From NCBI GenBank assembly GCA_022564535.1, contig JADFLD010000006.1, forward strand, positions 1-16,810: DNA of 16,810 nucleotides. The letters are read 5' to 3'. This DNA is from Gemmatimonadota bacterium (lineage in GTDB: Bacteria > Gemmatimonadota > Gemmatimonadetes > Longimicrobiales > UBA6960). This document shows positions 1 to 6,590 of this stretch, piece after piece (position 1 is the first letter of the stretch; the number at the start of each line of letters is the position of its first letter). The position numbers were made by a program, and so were the translations under genes. The notes beneath the pieces were generated by a model that saw nothing but the letters and a program-made list of their open reading frames with translations, ran no database searches and was not told where the DNA came from.

Positions 1-373
1 CACCCACCCGCTTCTGGTTTCGCTCCGCTCGGGCGAGCAGGAGTTCATCGTGCGCCTCGTCCATGAGAACGAAGAGTTGCCGTTCGGCCTCCACGTCCGT
101 GGTCCCGATGGTCTCGGTTCCCTTGAAGAGCATGTGTTCGAGAAGGTGCGCTATTCCGGTCGTTCCCAAGCGTTCGTGGACGCCGCCCACCGCGAACTGG
201 AGGACGAACGACACCGTAGGCGGACCACCGCGGGGGAGCAGCAGAATGCGCATCCCATTGTCGAGCGTGACCGCATGAACCGGAAGACTCTCTCCGGGGG
301 ACCGCTGGGCCGCGGAGGGCACCACACCGAACGCGCATGCACCCAACACGATGAACGCTCCTCGGCAGGGCAT
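1..373 (-). CDS. M16 family zinc peptidase (insulinase/processing-peptidase type), N-terminal part only
   Basis: This is the first 124 codons of a gene that continues beyond the left edge. The reading starts at an ATG at 373. The N-terminus looks like a signal peptide: a hydrophobic run at about residues 6-18, then SAAQ, with likely signal peptidase I cleavage after Ala22. The protein is therefore probably periplasmic. The inverted zinc-binding motif HLLEH is at residues 76-80 (ligands His76 and His80, catalytic Glu79). It follows a typical M16 beta-strand lead-in (LDNGMRILLLPRGG, then FVLQFAVGG), and MLFKGTETIG comes after it. The distal glutamate ligand and the second half are outside the window. 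No strong Shine-Dalgarno is visible. An in-frame TTG at 415 is a less likely start. The gene lies 47 nt after mutM on the same strand and may be read from the purD-mutM transcript. Family assignment is firm; substrate unknown. Confidence 0.85.
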   Translation of the reverse strand, partial: MPCRGAFIVLGACAFGVVPSAAQRSPGESLPVHAVTLDNGMRILLLPRGGPPTVSFVLQFAVGGVHERLGTTGIAHLLEHMLFKGTETIGTTDVEAERQLFVLMDEAHDELLLARAERNQKRVG

Positions 374-420
374 CCGAGATCGGGGCCTGTGCGGCGATCG
401 GGCAGGGGCGGACAAGCGGC

Positions 421-1260
421 TCATGTGTCGGCGCTAGAAGGCTGGCATCGTGGACAGAAAAAGGCGGAGCGGTTGCTGAATACGACCTTCTCTACGGTAG
501 TGTCGCATCGGGAGCAGGGCTCTCCCTCTCGGCCATATACGTAAAGGTGCCGTGCGTATTGCCCTTCCGCTCCCTCGGCCGTCCGATAGTCGCGGATGGT
601 GGTTCCTCCTGCGCGGATGGCGTCACGCAGCACCGTGCGGATCGATTGGTGCAGTGCCGCGGCTCTGTCCGGATCGATGTCGCGCGCCGGACACTTCGGG
701 TGGATGCCCGCCAGGTACAGCGCCTCCGCCGCGTAGATGTTCCCGATCCCGGCGATGCGACGTTGGTCGAGCAGCCAGGAGCGCACGGGTGAACGTGACA
801 TGGAGAGCGCGGCGAGCAGGTCTCCGGACGCGTAGTCGTCGCCGAGGGGTTCCGGTCCCAGGCGGTCCGACCGTTCCCGCCATTGGTCCGCGGACAGACA
901 TTCGACGGTCCCGAAGCGGCGCGTGTCGTCGAAGACGAGGAGCCCGCCCGCTGCGAAGCGAAGGCGGACCGCCGGGTGTCCGGGACGCCTGCTGCCGTGA
1001 GGCGGGGTCGAGAAATGGAGTAGCCGGCCCGTCATGCCGAGGTTCACTGCGACGAGGCGCTTCCCGTCGAGCAGGATCAGGACGTTCTTCGCCCTCCGCT
1101 CGACGGCGACGATGGTCCGTCCACGGAGCTTGGCCGAGAAACGTCTCTTCGGTTCCCGAAGGACGTCGGCCTTCAACACCTCGACGCGTTCGATGCGCTC
1201 ACCGACGATGCTTGAGCGCAGGCCCCGGACGATCGTTTCCGCCTCGGGGAGCTCAGGCAC
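421..1260 (-). CDS. mutM: Formamidopyrimidine-DNA glycosylase (Fpg/MutM)
   Basis: A bifunctional base-excision repair enzyme that removes 8-oxoguanine and formamidopyrimidines and nicks the strand by beta,delta-elimination. The protein has 279 residues, normal for the family. It begins MPELPEAETIVRGL, with the catalytic N-terminal Pro2 and Glu3. Lys58 in RRAKNVLI matches the conserved beta-hairpin lysine. NLGMTGRL is the usual core strand, and GIGNIYAAEAL (residues 171-181) is the helix-two-turn-helix region. The C-terminal zinc finger is complete: Cys249, Cys252, Cys269 and Cys272 in a C-x2-C-x16-C-x2-C pattern, with the DNA-contacting Arg in SNRSAFFC. The start codon is GTG; it is fixed by the need for Pro directly after Met. 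Only 12 nt separate it from the purD stop, so the two are probably co-transcribed. Confidence 0.97.
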   Translation of the reverse strand: MPELPEAETIVRGLRSSIVGERIERVEVLKADVLREPKRRFSAKLRGRTIVAVERRAKNVLILLDGKRLVAVNLGMTGRLLHFSTPPHGSRRPGHPAVRLRFAAGGLLVFDDTRRFGTVECLSADQWRERSDRLGPEPLGDDYASGDLLAALSMSRSPVRSWLLDQRRIAGIGNIYAAEALYLAGIHPKCPARDIDPDRAAALHQSIRTVLRDAIRAGGTTIRDYRTAEGAEGQYARHLYVYGREGEPCSRCDTTVEKVVFSNRSAFFCPRCQPSSADT

Positions 1261-1272
1261 GGCTCGCGATGA

Positions 1273-2556
1273 TCACGTACCCTCCAAGCGCGAGCGTTCT
1301 CTCCATCCGATGTCGCCACGAAAGAAAGCGCCCTCGAATTGGATCGCGGCCGCACCGGCCCGGCTCGCGCTCGCAGCCGAGGCGAAGGTGGCTCCGATCG
1401 CCGTGACGGAGAGGACACGACCTCCGGTCGTCATGAGCGCCCCGTCTCGGACGGTCGTGCCTGCGTGGAAGACGATGACGTCGTCACTCTCGAGATCGGC
1501 GGGAATCATGACCGGCAGCCCCGTTTCGTACGAGCCCGGATAGCCGCCTGACGCCACGACTGTCGTGACCGCCGCTCCGGCGCGCGACTCGACCGCTCTT
1601 CCGTGGAGCGACCCGCCGTCGGCGACGGTCCTCATGAGGTCGAGGAGCGAAGATTCCATGAGCGGGAGGACGACCTGGCTCTCCGGATCTCCGAAGCGAC
1701 AGTTGAATTCCACGACTTTGAGACCGTCGGACGTGTTCATCAGACCGGCGTAGAGCAGTCCCTTGAACGGACTTCCTTCTGCGGCCAGCGCGGCCAGCGT
1801 CGGAGCGATTATTTCACTCCGAGCCTCATCGAGCAGGGCCGGATCGACCATGGAGACCGGCGCGTAGGCGCCCATGCCGCCGGTGTTGGGACCCGCGTCG
1901 CCTTCGCCCACCCGCTTGTGGTCCTGGGACGGCTCGAGCAGTACGAAGTCCCGCCCGTCGCTCACCGCGAAGACCGACAGTTCTTCACCCTCCATGAAGT
2001 CCTCGATCACGATTTCCCGGCCCGCCTCGCCGAACTGCAGGTCTCCGATCATCGAGTCGATCGCGTCCACCGCCTCGTCCTCGGTCATGCAGACCACGGC
2101 CCCTTTTCCGGCCGCCAGGCCGGAGGCCTTGACGACGATCGGGGCCCCTTGCTGTCGCACCCACTCCACAGCACCAGCCTGGCTGGAGAAGGTCTTGTGC
2201 GCGGCGGTCGGGACATTCGCGTTTCTCAGAAGCTCCTTGGCGAATGCCTTGCTCGACTCGATGCGGGCCGCCGCCCTCGTCGGTCCGAAGACCGAGAGGC
2301 CTTTGGCCTCGAAGCGGTCGACGATGCCGGCTGCGAGCGGGGCTTCGGGTCCGACGACCGTCAGGTCGATGCGGTGTGCGGCCGCCCACCCGGAGAGCGC
2401 CTCGATGTCTCCCGGCGAGATCGTGACCGCCTCACACAGCGGCGCCATGCCTCCGTTCGGTCGTGTGGCGAAGAACTCTGCATCGGGGGCGTCGTGACGG
2501 AGCTTCCACAGAAGGGCGTGCTCACGTCCGCCGTTTCCAACGATCAGAATGCGCAT
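1273..2556 (-). CDS. purD: Phosphoribosylamine--glycine ligase (GAR synthetase)
   Basis: Second step of de novo purine synthesis in the cytoplasm: phosphoribosylamine + glycine + ATP gives glycinamide ribonucleotide. The protein has 427 residues with the PurD layout. The N-terminal Rossmann-like motif is ILIVGNGGREHALLWKL, followed by VVGPEAPLAAGIVDRF. An ATP-grasp domain holds VVKASGLAAGKGAVV, EGEELSVFAVSDG and the family signature around DAGPNTGGMGAYAP. I chose the ATG at 2556 because MRILIVGNGG is the normal N-terminus. A further in-frame ATG at 2583 would add nine residues and start inside the terminator's T-tract side. No Shine-Dalgarno is visible upstream of 2556. The gene sits 25 nt after a strong terminator and 12 nt before mutM, so it probably heads its own purD-mutM(-M16) transcript. 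Confidence 0.96.
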   Translation of the reverse strand: MRILIVGNGGREHALLWKLRHDAPDAEFFATRPNGGMAPLCEAVTISPGDIEALSGWAAAHRIDLTVVGPEAPLAAGIVDRFEAKGLSVFGPTRAAARIESSKAFAKELLRNANVPTAAHKTFSSQAGAVEWVRQQGAPIVVKASGLAAGKGAVVCMTEDEAVDAIDSMIGDLQFGEAGREIVIEDFMEGEELSVFAVSDGRDFVLLEPSQDHKRVGEGDAGPNTGGMGAYAPVSMVDPALLDEARSEIIAPTLAALAAEGSPFKGLLYAGLMNTSDGLKVVEFNCRFGDPESQVVLPLMESSLLDLMRTVADGGSLHGRAVESRAGAAVTTVVASGGYPGSYETGLPVMIPADLESDDVIVFHAGTTVRDGALMTTGGRVLSVTAIGATFASAASASRAGAAAIQFEGAFFRGDIGWRERSRLEGT

Positions 2557-2570
2557 GGCGGAGTCTAGTC
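2550..2570 (-). promoter_or_regulatory. Possible -10 element (TAGACT) for a very short or absent purD leader
   Basis: On the minus strand the hexamer TAGACT ends five bases before the purD ATG, so a transcript starting at or next to that ATG would be leaderless. There is no Shine-Dalgarno in the 25 nt between the upstream terminator and the ATG, which fits. No convincing -35 element is present at 16-18 bases; the T-tract of the terminator occupies that place. This is pattern matching only and could be chance. Confidence 0.22.
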
Positions 2571-2581
2571 GGCTGGGGCCC

Positions 2582-2619
2582 AAAAAAAAGGGGCGGACCG
2601 GCCGAAGCCCGCCCGCCCC
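2582..2619 (-). terminator. Strong rho-independent terminator after the M48 peptidase gene
   Basis: Read on the minus strand, GGGGCGG pairs with CCGCCCC. Inside it a G-U and a C-G pair, one G/G mismatch and GGC/GCC close a UUCG tetraloop. Eight T residues (2589-2582) follow at once. That makes 12 pairs with a single mismatch, a C(UUCG)G loop of the extra-stable type, and an uninterrupted U8 tract. The hairpin begins 18 nt after the M48 peptidase stop, so it should end that transcript. It leaves only 25 nt before the purD start. Confidence 0.88.
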
Positions 2620-2637
2620 CCGAAGACCCCCTGTGCG

Positions 2638-3657
2638 TCAGCGCTTGAAGCCGCTCATGAAGTCGGATCCTGCGCGTTTCGCCGCGTCGGCCACCGTGTC
2701 GAGGAAGTCCTTGGCGCCTTCGGCGTACGCCGAAGCAGCCTCCTTCAGATCGTCGGTGTAGGCCGGATCGGGCTCACCCCGGCGTGCGTACTCACCGCGA
2801 ATAATTCGATCGTAGTCTCCGGACTCGATCCACGCCCGCAGCTCGCTCACCCTCAACACATAGAACGGGTGCGTCTGGAACATCAGATTCAGGACCTTGA
2901 ATACCTGGTCGGCGATGTCGCCCCCCTCTCGGTACTCCTCGGCCTGGATGATGAACTCCTTCAGGCTCGTCTCCTCGGTGCTTCCGCCTCCGGCCATCTT
3001 CAACATCGTGCGCATCACGATCTCCGGGTCCTGGACACCGAGCAGGCCCGCGCGGTCGCTGGAGAGCTCGGACTTGCGCGACCACTCGAGCAGGGCCACG
3101 AGCACCGCGCGCGCGGCCAACCCGACAATCGGAAAGCCCATGTTGGCCAGATTGATGAGGATGACCGTCATCGTCTTGTAGAGGACGTGGTCACTCAAGA
3201 TGTGGCCGATCTCATGGCTGATCACATACGCCAGCTCGTCGTCTTCGAGTAAGCGCACCGTCCCCGAGTTCAGGATGATGAACGGCTCGTCCATGCCGTA
3301 CGCGCCTGCGTTCACGATCGGCGTCTGTGACATGTAGAGCGGATACTCAGGGGCGTCGAGCGTCTTGAGACACTCCTTGTAGATCCCGTATATGTGTCCG
3401 AACTGGTTCTCACTGACCTTGACGGCGTTGGCCTGGAAGGCCAGCCGGATGGGCTTCTCGCCAAAGAAACCGAAGATCTTCTTGAGGACTTCATCGAATA
3501 CAGGAATCCGACGGAGGCCCTGGAGTGCGGCTTTGTCGGCGGGGTGTTCCCACGAGTGAGGCGCGATGTCGGTCAGGATGCGCTTGGTGCGCGTCTGACC
3601 GGTTTCGTTCTCGTCGTCGCCGTTCTGTTCTTCGGTGCGATCCTGATCGTCCGCCAT
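2638..3657 (-). CDS. M48 family zinc metallopeptidase (HEIGH type)
   Basis: A 339-residue protein with an M48 catalytic core. HEIGH at residues 148-152 gives His148, Glu149 and His152. The third ligand is Glu197 in SELSSDRAGLL, the usual ExxxD arrangement. Upstream is the family's substrate-edge strand (EPFIILNSGTVRLL) and the acidic DDELAYVI lead-in. A hydrophobic stretch at about 163-190 may be membrane-embedded or associated. The first 30 residues are rich in Asp, Glu, Gln and Asn, probably disordered, and there is no signal peptide, so the protease domain is likely cytoplasmic or on the inner face of the membrane. The start is supported by an AGGA-type Shine-Dalgarno just before the ATG. 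The gene is followed by a strong terminator and lies 97 nt after the preceding gene's stop. The family is clear; the substrate is not. Confidence 0.88.
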   Translation of the reverse strand: MADDQDRTEEQNGDDENETGQTRTKRILTDIAPHSWEHPADKAALQGLRRIPVFDEVLKKIFGFFGEKPIRLAFQANAVKVSENQFGHIYGIYKECLKTLDAPEYPLYMSQTPIVNAGAYGMDEPFIILNSGTVRLLEDDELAYVISHEIGHILSDHVLYKTMTVILINLANMGFPIVGLAARAVLVALLEWSRKSELSSDRAGLLGVQDPEIVMRTMLKMAGGGSTEETSLKEFIIQAEEYREGGDIADQVFKVLNLMFQTHPFYVLRVSELRAWIESGDYDRIIRGEYARRGEPDPAYTDDLKEAASAYAEGAKDFLDTVADAAKRAGSDFMSGFKR

Positions 3658-3717
3658 GTCCTCGTTCCTCTTGCGGTGTATTCCCTCAGCGCCCTCGGCG
3701 ATAGGGAAGCCGACGCT

Positions 3718-3740
3718 GGTGGCCCTTACGGGGGGCCCTG
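3718..3740 (-). other. GC hairpin between the PLP enzyme gene and the M48 gene
   Basis: GGCCC (3721-3725) and GGGCC can pair across a short loop just downstream of the PLP enzyme stop on the minus strand. There is no T-tract after it on that strand, so it is at best a weak or rho-assisted terminator or an mRNA 3-prime stabiliser. Confidence 0.25.
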
Positions 3741-3753
3741 ATCCACGGTTTCA

Positions 3754-4917
3754 CTAACCCAAGGCGCTGTCCAGATCGGCGAGGATGTCTTCGATGTCCT
3801 CGATCCCGACCGAGAGGCGCACAAGCCCTGGGGTGATGCCCATCGCCTCCCTGCGATCTTCCGGGACGGAGGCATGGGTCATGAGGGCGGGCACGTTCAC
3901 CAGAGACTCGACCCCGCCGAGGCTCTCGGCCAGCGCGAAGATGTTCAGGTTCTCCGCCAGTGCTTTCGTACGCTCGAGAGTCCCGACGTCCACGGACACC
4001 ATTCCTGTGAAGCCCGACATCTGCCGCCTCGCCAGGTCGTGCTGTTCGTGGGACGGCAGCCCTGGGAAGAATACCCGATCCACACTCGGGTGGTCCTCGA
4101 GGTATTTCGCCACCGCCAATCCGTTCTCGTTGTGCCGGCGCATGCGGACATGCAGCGTCTTGATGCCACGCAGAGTGAGCCAGCAGTCCATGGGCCCAGG
4201 AACGGCTCCGGACGAGTTCCGGATGAAGAAGAGGTCTTCGGCCAAGGGGTCGTCCCGCACCGCGACGAGCCCGCCGATCACGTCCGAGTGCCCGTTCACG
4301 TATTTCGTCGACGAATGGATCGTGAAGTCGGCTCCGAGCTCGAGCGGGCGCTGGTTGTACGGTGACGCAAAGGTGTTGTCGACCGCGAGGAGCGCGCCCG
4401 CGTCATGGGCGACCTCGGCGATCGCCGCGATGTCGCAGAGCCGCATCATCGGATTCGTGGGCGTCTCCACATGGACGAGCTTCGTGTTCGGGCGCATGGC
4501 CGCCGCCACGGCGTCGGTGTCGCGCGCGTCGACGTAGGAGAACTCGATTCCCAGTCGGCTGAGGACGAAGTTGAACATCCGTGTAGTCCCGCCGTACGTG
4601 TTCTCTTCGCTCACCACGTGGTCGCCGGCGGAGAGGCGTTTCACGACGGCTTCGATCGCGGCCAGGCCCGACGCGAAGGCGATCCCGTGGGCGCCGTTTT
4701 CGAGGGCGGCGATGTTCGCCTCGAGCGCTTCGCGCGTCGGATTTGCGGTGCGCCCGTAGTCGTACGTTCCGTTGCGCGGCTCGCCGACGGCCGGCTGGAC
4801 GTACGTCGAGGTCTGGAAGATCGGGGTCATGATGGCCCCTGTGACTGGCTCCGGAGTCACGCCTGCGTGGATCGCGAGGGTGCCGAAAGAGAGGCCCTTC
4901 ATAGCCTCTTGGCCCAT
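3754..4917 (-). CDS. Cystathionine gamma-synthase / gamma-lyase family PLP enzyme (Cys/Met metabolism)
   Basis: A trans-sulfuration enzyme of fold-type I using pyridoxal phosphate, acting in cytoplasmic cysteine/methionine exchange. The protein has 387 residues, normal for the family. The Schiff-base lysine is Lys205 in HSSTKYVNGHSDV. TYDYGRTANPTR supplies phosphate contacts from the neighbouring subunit; ASGLAAIEAV and VETPTNPMMRL are family blocks; AVDNTFASPYNQRPLELGAD holds the pyridine-binding Asp; GGVESLVNVPALMTH and GLVRLSVGIED close the C-terminus. I chose the ATG at 4917 because GAAGGA lies seven bases before it; an in-frame start at 4965 adds 16 atypical residues. Sequence alone does not separate gamma-synthase (MetB), gamma-lyase (MccB/CGL) and close relatives, so I give no symbol. 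It stands alone, divergent from glmM, with no other sulfur gene in view. Confidence 0.92.
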   Translation of the reverse strand: MGQEAMKGLSFGTLAIHAGVTPEPVTGAIMTPIFQTSTYVQPAVGEPRNGTYDYGRTANPTREALEANIAALENGAHGIAFASGLAAIEAVVKRLSAGDHVVSEENTYGGTTRMFNFVLSRLGIEFSYVDARDTDAVAAAMRPNTKLVHVETPTNPMMRLCDIAAIAEVAHDAGALLAVDNTFASPYNQRPLELGADFTIHSSTKYVNGHSDVIGGLVAVRDDPLAEDLFFIRNSSGAVPGPMDCWLTLRGIKTLHVRMRRHNENGLAVAKYLEDHPSVDRVFFPGLPSHEQHDLARRQMSGFTGMVSVDVGTLERTKALAENLNIFALAESLGGVESLVNVPALMTHASVPEDRREAMGITPGLVRLSVGIEDIEDILADLDSALG

Positions 4918-5129
4918 GTGGATGTCCTTCGTTCGGTGGTGTCGGTTGAGGGCGCCCGGTCGCAACGGGCAGGAAGCGGCAATCTAGGCCATCGAGTGTC
5001 GCCCCCGCTACCGCTGGCGCGACAAGGTCCGTTGACGCGAGCGACCCCCTCGACGAAACTTGGCGAGGCGCCCGCCACACGCCGAAACATCACGTGTTCC
5101 TTGACGTTCTAACCACTCTGAGGGCCTTG
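4918..5129. promoter_or_regulatory. Divergent intergenic region between the PLP enzyme and glmM
   Basis: This 212-bp gap between head-to-head genes must carry both promoters unless they lie inside the genes. On the minus strand a TAGATT hexamer (4981-4986) is a possible -10 for the PLP enzyme, about 65 nt before its start, but nothing like TTGACA lies 16-18 bases upstream. On the plus strand TTGACG occurs at 5032-5037 and again at 5101-5106; neither has a clean -10 partner. A GGGCGCCC palindrome sits near 4950. I see no riboswitch fold or small ORF I can defend here. Confidence 0.4.
5120..5124 (+). promoter_or_regulatory. Ribosome binding site deciding the glmM start
   Basis: GAGGG ends five bases before a GTG at 5130. 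This is the best-spaced Shine-Dalgarno near the N-terminus of glmM. A second candidate, GAAGGG at 5148-5153, is only three bases from the ATG at 5157, which is tight. The farther GTG at 5094 has no site. Confidence 0.5.
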
Positions 5130-6515
5130 GTGCCGATTCATCTTCCTGAAGGGCTGATGGTGAGCGTCTCGGGCGTTCGGGGTCGGGTCGGGGCTCCGCT
5201 CACTCCTGAGCTGATGGCTGGAATCGCGGCGGCGCTCGGCGCGCATCTAAGAGAGATCGAGGGCGGGCGTACCGTGTGTGTCGGCCGGGATTCGCGCGTC
5301 TCGGGCCCGATGTTCGTGCGGGCCGTGACGGCCGGGCTCCAGTCGGTGGGTTGCGACATCGTCGACCTCGGCGTTGTTCCTACGCCGACCCTCCTGATGG
5401 CTGTTCGAGACCAGGGGGCAATTGGTGGGATCGCGGTCACCGCGAGCCACAATCCCGCAGAGTGGAACGCGCTCAAGCTGGTGTCGAGCGAGGGGATGTT
5501 TCTGGACGCCGACAGATCGGCCCGCTTCAGGCGCTACCTCGCCGAGCAGGATCCGCCCCGAGCCGCGTGGGACGAGCTCGGCGACGTAAGGCAGGAAGAC
5601 GGCGCGTGGGCACGGCACCTGGAGCGAATTCTCTCGCTCCCGCACATCGACGTGGACAAGATCCGATCGAGGGCGCTCAAGGTCGCCGTGGACTGCGTGC
5701 ACGGCGCAGGTGGGCCGGTCATGGCCGATCTGTTGGGTAGGCTCGGCTGCGAAGTCGTCGGTATGGGAATGGACCCGGACGGGTACTTCCCCCGGGACCC
5801 GGAACCGACCGCCGCGAACCTCTCAGGGCTGGGCGAACTCGTCACGCAGAGCGGGGCCGCGATCGGCCTGGGGATCGACCCGGACGTGGATCGACTGTCA
5901 CTCGTCGATGAGACCGGCCGTCCCATGGGAGAGGATCTCACGCTTGCGCTTGCGGCTGCGGCGGTGCTTCAGCGGTATCCGGGACCGGTCGTGACGAACC
6001 TCTCGACCAGTCAAATCGTCGAGGACGTGGCGCGGGCGTTCGATGCGCCGTTCCATCGGGCTCCGGTCGGCGAGGTCAACGTCGCCCGCCGGATGCAAGA
6101 CGAGGGGGCCGTGGTCGGCGGTGAAGGGAATGGGGGCGTGATTCTGCCAGCGCTCCACTACACGCGCGATGCGCCGCTGGCATCTGCGCTGATTCTGCAG
6201 CACCTTGCAGAGCAGGGGGTTACACCCTCTGAGGCTGCGGGACGGTGGCCGGAGTACAGCATCGTCAAAGAAAAGGTGTCGTTCCCGCTTGAGGCACTGA
6301 GCGCGGGCTACGCGGCGCTGGAAGCGGACTTGGCTGCGGACACGAGGGACGATTCGGACGGCCTTCGACTGGCATGGCCCGCGAAGAAGGCCTGGTTGCA
6401 TGTGCGTCCGTCCGGCACCGAGCCGGTCGTTCGCCTGATCGCGGAGGCGCTGGACGTCGGTTCGGCCCGAGCGCTGGTCAAGCGGGCGGGTGAGGTTCTG
6501 TCCGGCGTGGCGTGA
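5130..6515 (+). CDS. glmM: Phosphoglucosamine mutase (alpha-D-phosphohexomutase family, FCB-like type)
   Basis: Converts glucosamine-6-phosphate to glucosamine-1-phosphate for UDP-GlcNAc. All four phosphohexomutase sites are visible, numbered from the 5130 start. The phosphoserine loop is VTASHNPAEWN (Ser106). The magnesium loop is DPDVDR with Asp250, Asp252 and Asp254. The sugar-binding loop is GEGNGG at 331-336, and the phosphate-binding loop is RPSGTEPVVR at about 426-435. Length 461, normal. The N-terminus is VSVSGVRGRVG. Start choice is uncertain: GTG 5130 has the better Shine-Dalgarno, ATG 5157 begins nine residues later directly at MVSVSGVRG. The DPDVDR/GEGNGG pair is unlike the E. coli GlmM loops and resembles GlmM proteins annotated in Bacteroidota-type genomes. 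The glmS gene 75 nt downstream supports glucosamine rather than mannose or glucose as substrate, though a phosphomannomutase cannot be excluded. Confidence 0.87.
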   Translation: MPIHLPEGLMVSVSGVRGRVGAPLTPELMAGIAAALGAHLREIEGGRTVCVGRDSRVSGPMFVRAVTAGLQSVGCDIVDLGVVPTPTLLMAVRDQGAIGGIAVTASHNPAEWNALKLVSSEGMFLDADRSARFRRYLAEQDPPRAAWDELGDVRQEDGAWARHLERILSLPHIDVDKIRSRALKVAVDCVHGAGGPVMADLLGRLGCEVVGMGMDPDGYFPRDPEPTAANLSGLGELVTQSGAAIGLGIDPDVDRLSLVDETGRPMGEDLTLALAAAAVLQRYPGPVVTNLSTSQIVEDVARAFDAPFHRAPVGEVNVARRMQDEGAVVGGEGNGGVILPALHYTRDAPLASALILQHLAEQGVTPSEAAGRWPEYSIVKEKVSFPLEALSAGYAALEADLAADTRDDSDGLRLAWPAKKAWLHVRPSGTEPVVRLIAEALDVGSARALVKRAGEVLSGVA

Positions 6516-6574
6516 TCGTCCCGCGGTGCACGATGGTGGGAGGTTGAGAAGGTTGGCGCGGCGTTGCCCTGAGA

Positions 6575-6582
6575 AAGGAGGT
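6575..6582 (+). promoter_or_regulatory. Near-perfect Shine-Dalgarno of glmS
   Basis: AAGGAGGT is the longest anti-SD match I saw in the window, ending eight bases before the glmS ATG. It stands out against most neighbours, which rely on weak sites or stop/start overlaps. It suggests glmS is translated strongly and independently of glmM. Confidence 0.75.
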
Positions 6583-6590
6583 AGACACGG

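Noticed and set aside
1603..2568. A 321-codon plus-strand frame opposite purD.
   Set aside because: It is antisense to a well-supported purD and shows no family motif.
6516..6590. Possible glmS ribozyme or riboswitch between glmM and glmS.
   Set aside because: The 75-nt gap is too short for a glmS ribozyme and shows none of its conserved core; only the Shine-Dalgarno stands out.
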